Source of the DNA: Stenotrophomonas pavanii
Lineage (GTDB): Bacteria; Pseudomonadota; Gammaproteobacteria; Xanthomonadales; Xanthomonadaceae
Direction: 5' to 3'
Length of the DNA stretch: 64,000 nucleotides
Assembly: GCF_900101175.1 (NCBI RefSeq)
Contig: NZ_FNFQ01000012.1
Location: 84,445 to 148,444, forward strand
A program made the translations under genes and the position numbers. The notes beneath the pieces were generated by a model, which was given only the letters and a program-made list of their open reading frames with translations, had not been told where the DNA came from and ran no database searches. Numbering within the stretch: the first letter of the stretch is position 1; every line of letters begins with the position of its first letter. This document shows, piece by piece, positions 59,049-64,000 of this stretch.

Positions 59049-60188
59049 ATGCGTCTGGCAGCAATGACTCTGGCCGTTGCCACGGCCCTCGTCGCCGGCG
59101 GTTGCAACCGCATCGGCGGCGGCGCGGATGCGGGCAAGGCCGCGTCCCTCGATTTCGACAAACCAGTGTCCGGCGAGATCACCTCGCGCAGCGGCATCAA
59201 CTACAACGATGGCAGCCACCACCAGCTTTACCAGATCAAGCTGGAAGACCGGCAGCTGGTTGGACTGAAGCTGACCGGTTCGCTGAGTGGCTCGATCGCG
59301 GTATTCAGCAACGGCAGCCTGGTGGCCAGCAGTGCCACCGGTTACGAGCGCGCGGACGACGTCTCGCTGGCGTTCCGTGCCAACGGTGCCGGCACCTACC
59401 AGGTGGCGGTCAACGCCAACGGCTCGACCGATTACGGTCCGTACCGTCTGCGTGCCGAGAAGCTGGTGCCGTACGACGGCAAGCCGATCGCCGGCGCTGG
59501 CGAAATCGTCGACATGCTGGCCGGCGAAGCCCAGGAATACACCCTGCAGGTGGACAAGGCCGGCCTGTACGACATCCGCTTGGAGTCGGATGCGTTCGAT
59601 CCGGTGCTGAAGCTGGAAGGGCCGGACGTGGATGCCGAGAACGATGATGGTGACGGCATCAACTCGCGCCTGAGCCTGTCGTTGAAGCCGGGCAAGTACA
59701 CCCTGACGGCACGTGGCCTTGGCAGCGGCGTCAGCGGCATGTTCAAGCTGTCTGCCAAGCGCATCGAGCTGCCGGGCAACCTGGTTGAACGTGATGGCAC
59801 GGCGCTGCCGAAGTCGGGCAGCGTGTACACGATGCTCGACAACGATGGCCGCCGCCGCTTCCTGCTGTCCCTGGACCGCCCGGCCGATGTCCGCCTGGAT
59901 GCGATCTCCAGCCAGGTCGATACCGTGCTGCGCGTCGTTGGCGGCGGCGTCGAGCTGACCGACGATGACGGCGGCAACGATACCAATGCGCGGCTGGAAG
60001 AAACCCTGCCGGCCGGTCACTACACCGTGGATGTGTCCAGCCTGAGCAATGGCGCGGGCCTGGTGGAAGTGCGCGTGCAGGTGGAGGGTGCCAGCGCGGA
60101 TGGAGCTGCGGCTTCGGCGGCGCGTGCAGCGGCCGATGCTGCGGCCAGCGCCGATGATGCTGCAGCCGTGGAAGCCGCCAGTCGTTGA
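59049..60188 (+). CDS. lipoprotein with three PPC-like beta domains
   Basis: The 379-residue precursor has a lipobox LVAGGC near residue 19. Three similar stretches of about 100 residues follow, each with a hydrophobic strand pair and an acidic turn: YQIKLEDRQLVGLKLTGS with AFRANGAGTYQVAVN; EYTLQVDKAGLYDIRLES with SLSLKPGKYTLTARG; and RRFLLSLDRPADVRLDAI with RLEETLPAGHYTVDVSS. This is the pattern of PPC (bacterial pre-peptidase C-terminal) domains. DDDG and DNDDGDG turns may bind calcium. The last 30 residues or so are Ala/Asp-rich. No enzymatic domain is seen; role unknown. The ATG at 59049 has an AAGGAGAA ribosome-binding site. Confidence 0.78.
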   Translation: MRLAAMTLAVATALVAGGCNRIGGGADAGKAASLDFDKPVSGEITSRSGINYNDGSHHQLYQIKLEDRQLVGLKLTGSLSGSIAVFSNGSLVASSATGYERADDVSLAFRANGAGTYQVAVNANGSTDYGPYRLRAEKLVPYDGKPIAGAGEIVDMLAGEAQEYTLQVDKAGLYDIRLESDAFDPVLKLEGPDVDAENDDGDGINSRLSLSLKPGKYTLTARGLGSGVSGMFKLSAKRIELPGNLVERDGTALPKSGSVYTMLDNDGRRRFLLSLDRPADVRLDAISSQVDTVLRVVGGGVELTDDDGGNDTNARLEETLPAGHYTVDVSSLSNGAGLVEVRVQVEGASADGAAASAARAAADAAASADDAAAVEAASR

Positions 60189-60230
60189 CGGTGATCCGCG
60201 CTCCGCGTGGATCAGCGCAACGCTGCCAAG

Positions 60231-60263
60231 GAAAAGGCCGGGCATTGCCCGGCCTTTTCTTCA
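60231..60263. terminator. bidirectional terminator
   Basis: GAAAAGGCCGGGC (60231-60243) pairs perfectly with GCCCGGCCTTTTC (60247-60259) around ATT, with A-tracts and T-tracts on both sides. It serves the lipoprotein gene (plus) and the macrodomain gene (minus), which converge here. Confidence 0.92.
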
Positions 60264-60281
60264 TGCGTTGCGTACCGGCGG

Positions 60282-60881
60282 TCAGTGCGCGGCGGCAAAG
60301 CCCGCATCGCCCAAGGGCGGCAGCATCGACCCGCGCGGTTCGCTGTCCGCGCCTTGCCCGGCGGCGTTCAGCGCCTGCTGGTAGGCCTTGGCGGTGGCGG
60401 TGTTGAACGCCACCAGCACGATCCGCATCGGTTGCGCGTGGCTGCGCTGCCAGGCCAGTGTTTCGGTCACTGCGATCTGCGCCGCCTGGTACAGCGGATA
60501 GCCATAGACACCGCAGCTGATCGCCGGGAACGCGATCGACTGCACGCCCAGCGACTCGGCCAGCTGCAGCGACTTCCAGTAGCAGTTCGCAAGCAACGCC
60601 GGTTCGTCGCGCTGGCCGTCATGCCAGACCGGGCCGACCGTGTGCAGTACATGGCGCGCCGGCAGCGCATGGGCGCTGGTGGCGCGCACTTCGCCCGTCG
60701 GGCAACGCACGCCCGGGCGCAACTCCGGCAACTGCGCGCACTCGGCCAGCAAGGCCGGGCCGGCCGCGCGATGGATCGCGCCGTCGACACCGCCGCCACC
60801 GAGCAGTGTTTCGTTGGCCGCGTTGACGATCGCATCCACCGCCAGGGTCGTGATGTCACCCTGCCAAACCTCGATCTTCAT
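60282..60881 (-). CDS. macrodomain protein (YmdB-like O-acetyl-ADP-ribose deacetylase)
   Basis: ADP-ribose-binding macrodomain, probably removing O-acetyl or ADP-ribosyl groups. The 199-residue product has [32 protein letters not shown] (in parts: GDIT, VNAAN and [12 protein letters not shown]), [25 protein letters not shown] and [15 protein letters not shown], all hallmarks of the MacroD/YmdB class. The C-terminal 30 residues are extra and unstructured. The start at 60881 has an AGGAGA ribosome-binding site on the minus strand; an in-frame start at 60938 adds 19 residues and is rejected. Confidence 0.9.
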   Translation of the reverse strand: MKIEVWQGDITTLAVDAIVNAANETLLGGGGVDGAIHRAAGPALLAECAQLPELRPGVRCPTGEVRATSAHALPARHVLHTVGPVWHDGQRDEPALLANCYWKSLQLAESLGVQSIAFPAISCGVYGYPLYQAAQIAVTETLAWQRSHAQPMRIVLVAFNTATAKAYQQALNAAGQGADSEPRGSMLPPLGDAGFAAAH

Positions 60882-61046
60882 GCGTCCGTCTCCTGCCTGT
60901 GAGGTGATCCGCGCAGCAGCTGCGCCGGCTGTTCCCACGGTAGGGGACAGGGCATCGATGCTGCGTCATGACCGTCTCACGCGCTGCGATCCGACGGCCT
61001 TCACGCACGATGGCGGGCGACGCCTTCACGCAGGCTGAAGCAGAAC

Positions 61047-61142
61047 GGGGTCGGAGCCCTTTCCCTTCGGAAAAGGGATCCGACCCCGGGCCCGTAACAG
61101 GATGGGGTCAGATCCTTTTCCGGATGGAAAAGGCTCTGACCC
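61047..61142. repeat. doubled GGGTC(A/G)GA-type hairpins
   Basis: Hairpin 1 is GGGGTCGGAGCCC to GGGATCCGACCCC (61047-61087), with an inner CTTTTCC-type stem. Hairpin 2 is GGGGTCAGATCC to GGCTCTGACCC (61104-61142). They lie 5 bases past the cysK stop on the minus strand, so they can end its transcript. 60939-61046 shows no gene. Confidence 0.75.
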
Positions 61143-61147
61143 GGATG

Positions 61148-62107
61148 TCACGGCAGGCCGGCCAGCCAGTCGTCGTCGGAGCCTTCGTTGACATCGGCGA
61201 ACAGCGGCGTGGAGAAGTAGCGTTCACCGGTATCCGGCAGCATCGCCAGGATCACCGCGCCCGGTTCTGCGCGGGCCGCCACGTCCAGCGCGCTGGCCAC
61301 AGTGGCACCGGCAGAGATGCCGACGAAGATGCCTTCCTCGGCAGCCAGGCGGCGCGCGGTGGCGATCGCGCGGTCATCTTCGACCGACAGCAGTTCATCC
61401 ACCACATCGCGATTGAGCACGTCCGGCACGAAGTCCGGGGTCCAGCCCTGGATCTTGTGCGGTTTCCAGTCATCGCCCTTGAGCAGGGCAGCGCCGGCCG
61501 GCTCGGTGGCGATGATGCGGGTCTGCGGGCGCGCCACCTTCAGGACCTCGCCTACGCCGGTGAGCGTACCGCCGGTGCCCCAGCCGCTGACGAAGTAGTC
61601 CAGCCGCTTGCCGGCGAAGTCGCGCAGGATTTCCGCAGCGGTGGTGTTGCGGTGATAGGCCGGGTTGGCCGGGTTGGCGAACTGGCTGGCCAGGAACCAG
61701 CCGTGCTGCTCGGCAAGCTCGCGCGCCTTGCGCACCATGCCGCTGCCGCGTTCGGCGGCCGGGGTCAGGATGACCTTGGCACCGTACGCGCGCATCAGCT
61801 TGCGGCGCTCCACCGAGAACGTCTCGACCATGGTGGCCACGAACTTATAGCCGCGCGCGGCGGCGACCATCGCCAGCGCCACGCCGGTGTTGCCCGAGGT
61901 GGCCTCCACGATCGTGTCGCCCGGCTTGAGCAGGCCACGTGCTTCGGCATCGAGGATGATCGCCAGCGCCAGGCGGTCCTTGACCGAGCCGCCCGGATTG
62001 AACGATTCAACCTTGACGTAGACGCTGACCTGCGGCGGCGCCAGGCGCTGCAGCTTGACGATGGGGGTGTTGCCGACGGTATCGAGGATGGAGTCGTACA
62101 GGGCCAT
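61148..62107 (-). CDS. cysK: cysteine synthase A
   Basis: PLP enzyme making cysteine from O-acetylserine and sulfide. The 319-residue protein has LDTVGNTPIVKL, the PLP lysine K43 in NPGGSVKDRLAL, the substrate loop TSGNTGVALA, the phosphate-binding GTGGTLTGVGEVL and a C-terminal SerxGyr-like LPDTGERYFSTPLF. These favour CysK over cystathionine beta-synthase. It is divergent from the cysB-like regulator, with a shared 208-base control region. The ATG is at 62107. Confidence 0.95.
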   Translation of the reverse strand: MALYDSILDTVGNTPIVKLQRLAPPQVSVYVKVESFNPGGSVKDRLALAIILDAEARGLLKPGDTIVEATSGNTGVALAMVAAARGYKFVATMVETFSVERRKLMRAYGAKVILTPAAERGSGMVRKARELAEQHGWFLASQFANPANPAYHRNTTAAEILRDFAGKRLDYFVSGWGTGGTLTGVGEVLKVARPQTRIIATEPAGAALLKGDDWKPHKIQGWTPDFVPDVLNRDVVDELLSVEDDRAIATARRLAAEEGIFVGISAGATVASALDVAARAEPGAVILAMLPDTGERYFSTPLFADVNEGSDDDWLAGLP

Positions 62108-62244
62108 GGAAGCGCTCCGGAAACGGGGGCCACGCCGGGCTTCGGCGGGCGAAGGGGGAGGGCTGGCTGTTCAGGCCAGCGGCTGCCGGCTGACCGTAGC
62201 GCCGGCATATGACGCCCGGAAATGACCAGATACCTTTCTTAAAC

Positions 62245-62260
62245 AACCTTTGGTTATAAG
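62245..62260. promoter_or_regulatory. cysK/cysB-like shared control region
   Basis: AACCTTTGGTT (62245-62255) is a small perfect dyad. It is followed by TATAAG (62255-62260), a -10 candidate reading toward the LysR gene. The surrounding 62225-62265 is AT-rich. This is the expected place for CysB binding, but no full consensus is visible. Confidence 0.4.
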
Positions 62261-62315
62261 CTGGTGACGGCAATTGACCATAGAGTGGACCTCCGCCCCA
62301 CGCCGCCTGCCTCCC

Positions 62316-63299
62316 ATGACGCTGACCCAGCTGCGCTACCTGGTTGCCATCGCCGACGCCGAGCTGAACATCACGCTGGCCGCTTCGCGCGTGCACGCCA
62401 CCCAGCCCGGCCTGTCCAAGCAGCTCAAGCAGCTGGAGGATGAGCTCGGGTTCCTGTTGTTCGTGCGCAAGGGCCGCAGCCTGGAGTCGGTCACCCCGGC
62501 CGGCACCGAGGTGATCGCCCGTGCCCGCGCGGTGCTGGCCGAGGCCAACAACATCCGCACCTACGCCGCCAACCAGCGCCGCGAGAGCCAGGGCCAGCTG
62601 ATCCTGACCACCACCCACACCCAGGCGCGCTTCGTGCTGCCACCGGCGGTGGCGGCGATCAAGCAGGCCTACCCGCAGGTCAGCGTGCACCTGCAGCAGG
62701 CCGGTGAAGCCGACGCGCTGGACCGCTTGAACCAGGGGGATGCCGATATCGCGATCATCAGCACCGCTGGCGGCGAACCGACCGATGGCATCGCGGTTCC
62801 CTTGTTCCGCTGGCGGCGGCTGGTGGTGGTGCCCAAGGGCCACCCGCTGGACCGCGCCGGTCGCGCACCGGACCTGGCCGCGCTGGCGCGGCAGCCGTTG
62901 ATCAGCTACGAATCCTCGACCCGCCCGAATTCGTCGCTGCAACGCGCCTTCGCCGCCCATGGGCTGGTGCCCGACCTGGCACTGACCGCGCTCGATGCCG
63001 ACCTGATCAAGACCTACGTGCGTACGGGCCTGGGCGTGGGCCTGCTGGCCGAGATGGCGGTCAGTTCCAACGATGAAGACCTGAAGGCCTGGCCGGCGCC
63101 GGCGCCGATTGCCGAGTGCATCGCCTGGGCAGTGCTGCCACGCGACCGCGTGCTGCGTGATTACGCGTTGGAGCTGGTGCACGTGCTGGCCCCGCAGATC
63201 GATCCGCGCGACCTGCGCAGGGTGCTGGACGGCAACCAGGCGGCCGCGTGGCCGCTGCCACCGACCTGGGAGTCGCTGACCCAGACCATCACGGTGTGA
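62316..63299 (+). CDS. CysB-like LysR-family regulator
   Basis: Predicted activator of sulfur assimilation genes that responds to O-acetylserine. The 327-residue product has an N-terminal HTH (MTLTQLRYLVAIADAELNIT, then TQPGLSKQLKQLEDELG) and the CysB effector signature LTTTHTQARFVLPPAV, where the Thr residues bind the ligand. A C-terminal RD2 domain follows. The length matches CysB (about 324). The ATG at 62316 gives the canonical CysB start; in-frame codons from 62274 are not conserved. It is divergent from cysK, its likely target. Confidence 0.92.
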   Translation: MTLTQLRYLVAIADAELNITLAASRVHATQPGLSKQLKQLEDELGFLLFVRKGRSLESVTPAGTEVIARARAVLAEANNIRTYAANQRRESQGQLILTTTHTQARFVLPPAVAAIKQAYPQVSVHLQQAGEADALDRLNQGDADIAIISTAGGEPTDGIAVPLFRWRRLVVVPKGHPLDRAGRAPDLAALARQPLISYESSTRPNSSLQRAFAAHGLVPDLALTALDADLIKTYVRTGLGVGLLAEMAVSSNDEDLKAWPAPAPIAECIAWAVLPRDRVLRDYALELVHVLAPQIDPRDLRRVLDGNQAAAWPLPPTWESLTQTITV

Positions 63300-63335
63300 G
63301 GTGGGTCGAGCAGGGCTTGCAGCCCTGCACCCGCG

Positions 63336-63359
63336 GTAGTGCCGGCCGCTGGCCGGCAA
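63336..63359. repeat. SMAG hairpin
   Basis: A GTAGTGCCGGCCGCTGGCC unit follows a GGGCTTGC/GCAGCCC hairpin, just after the cysB-like gene. It begins the 622-base gene-free stretch before the IS110 gene. Confidence 0.8.
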
Positions 63360-63394
63360 CAGCAACAGCAGAAGCGTGTATTCCGTGGGATGGC

Positions 63395-63572
63395 GGGGCG
63401 GTGTGGGCAGGCAGGACACGCCGTAAACCCCGCTCCGCGGTCCGGCCCAGCCGCCGGCGGCTGCGCGTTCGGGCGCTTGCGAAGCAGTGCTTCGCAAGCA
63501 AAGCGCCCTCACCCATGGGGGCTCGATGGCGCCATCCATGGCGCCAACGGTCCTGCCTGCCCACACCGCCCC
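63395..63572. repeat. 178-bp palindromic element with 23-bp perfect terminal inverted repeats
   Basis: The ends GGGGCGGTGTGGGCAGGCAG... (63395-63417) and ...CTGCCTGCCCACACCGCCCC (63550-63572) are exact inverted repeats. Inside are CCGCGG, GCCGCCGGCGGC, a GCTTGCGAAGC/GCTTCGCAAGC hairpin (about 63476-63500) and a TGGCGCCA repeat (63527-63546). It contains no convincing gene, although short open frames cross it. One end recurs at 53991-54031. Confidence 0.8.
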
Positions 63573-63599
63573 ACCTCTGACAGGTTCCGGTGGCTGTTG

Positions 63600-63712
63600 G
63601 TAGGTGTTGACCTTGGTCGGCACGGTAGATCCACGCCATGCGTGGACGCATTTCGATTCCAATTCGAAATATTCGATTCCGATGGAGACTCATCCACGCA
63701 TGGCGTGGATCT
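63600..63712. repeat. SMAG unit followed by a SMAG dimer cut at its right end
   Basis: A GTAGGTGTTGACC unit (63600-63623) is followed by a dimer: GTAGATCCACGC... (63625-63646) and its mirror CATCCACGCATGGCGTGGAT (63691-63710), 44 bases apart. The mirror should end CTAC, but after CT (63711-63712) the sequence changes to TATCTC, where the IS110 element seems to begin. Confidence 0.75.
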
Positions 63713-63728
63713 TATCTCTTGCCGATCT

Positions 63729-63921
63729 GGCACCTTGGGTGCCGAGAGCCCGGCGTGGGCGACCGTGTGGATCCAGGTCTTGCGACCGAGAAGTAGCTTG
63801 GGTCCCCACGCCGGATTCTCCCTGAACCGCCCGAACAGTTGGTTGAGTTGGCGCTCGAACTGATAAGACTGGGCAAGCGGGGAGAGCTCTCGACCCTGTC
63901 AGCCTAGCGGAGTTCTGCCAT
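63729..63921 (+). ncRNA. candidate IS110 bridge RNA region
   Basis: The leader before the IS110 transposase gene has a perfect GGCACC-TTG-GGTGCC hairpin (63729-63743) and a GCCC-GGCGT-GGGC hairpin (63748-63760). Longer pairings are possible further on. In IS621-like IS110 elements this region encodes a bridge RNA that pairs with donor and target DNA. Only position and folding support this here. Confidence 0.35.
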
Positions 63922-64000
63922 GTTTGGGATCGGGATTGATGTGAGCAAAGCCACGCTGGATGTGGCCGTCCATGGAGAGCAGTTTCGCCAATTCAGCAAC
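63922..64000 (+). CDS. IS110-family transposase, N-terminal part (runs off the window)
   Basis: The 26 visible codons read MFGIGIDVSKATLDVAVHG and on. GIDVSKATLDVA is the signature N-terminal strand of the DEDD (RuvC-like) transposase, with the first catalytic Asp at D7. A GCGGAG ribosome-binding site lies about 8 bases before the ATG. The gene continues beyond 64000, so intactness is unknown. Confidence 0.88.

Larger units (their letters stand above)
63713..64000 (+). mobile_element. left end of an IS110-family insertion sequence (incomplete)
   Basis: It runs from the broken SMAG palindrome to the window edge. A non-coding stretch of about 209 bases precedes the start of a DEDD transposase gene, as in the IS110 subgroup. 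IS110 elements lack terminal inverted repeats, and several are known to insert in REP-like palindromes. The exact left base is inferred from where the SMAG mirror breaks off. Confidence 0.65.

Noticed and set aside
63289..63693. Short open frames on both strands after the cysB-like gene
   Set aside because: They cross SMAG units and the 178-bp inverted-repeat element, and their peptides follow the palindromes instead of any protein family.

Overview
The window is high-GC gammaproteobacterial chromosome that reads as Stenotrophomonas, most likely the S. maltophilia complex. Three things point there: the gene order (rpoZ-spoT-ridA-recG, pilMNOPQ next to mrcA, tkt/gapA/pgk/pyk with a class I aldolase), an S1/P1 nuclease of the SmNuc1 type, and about a dozen intergenic GTAG-ended palindromes of the SMAG class described in S. 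maltophilia. The species call is inference. No rRNA, tRNA or CRISPR array was seen.

Layout. 1-7000: rpoZ, spoT, ridA, recG, a nucleoside hydrolase and rpmE2. 7200-8550: gltA with a strong terminator. 8700-9860: an uncharacterised membrane protein followed by a 23-codon membrane peptide gene. 10220-20700: an adhesion island with a CS1/Cbl-type (alternate chaperone-usher) fimbrial operon (pilin, usher, tip adhesin, chaperone), a 1480-residue YadA-like trimeric autotransporter and a one-span membrane protein of unknown function. 20800-24060: an unknown gene and mrcA (PBP1A), both on the minus strand. 24279-29381: pilMNOPQ, the type IV pilus alignment complex and secretin. 29555-36503: a MoxR/Bat operon (moxR, DUF58, DUF4381, BatA, a BatB-BatC fusion, BatD). 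36561-40213: a dicarboxylate symporter and tkt.

40279-41212: a higBA toxin-antitoxin pair flanked by two copies of one long palindrome. 41212-43755: a CoA hydrolase/transferase and a flavin reductase-like protein, minus strand. 43874-46033: a BlaI/BlaR1-like pair whose M56 protein ends in a TonB-type domain, plus a lipoprotein. 46088-47718: an ETHE1-like metallo-beta-lactamase-fold protein and the nuclease, minus strand. 47937-49763: ompW and gapA, divergent, with a perfect FNR-type box between them. 49889-58919: DUF2339, DUF3999, pgk, a HAD phosphatase, pyk and a eukaryotic-type class I aldolase, so most of lower glycolysis lies in one stretch. 59049-63299: a lipoprotein, a macrodomain protein, cysK and a divergent cysB-like regulator. 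63300-64000: a repeat-dense stretch ending in the start of an IS110-family transposase gene that runs off the window.

The most interesting signals are: the IS110 left end, apparently inserted at the edge of a SMAG palindrome, with a structured non-coding leader where a bridge RNA would lie; the paired palindromes around higBA, which differ by a compensated base pair; a 178-bp element with 23-bp perfect terminal inverted repeats; the duplicated operator in front of the blaI-like gene; and the unknown membrane gene behind the trimeric adhesin.
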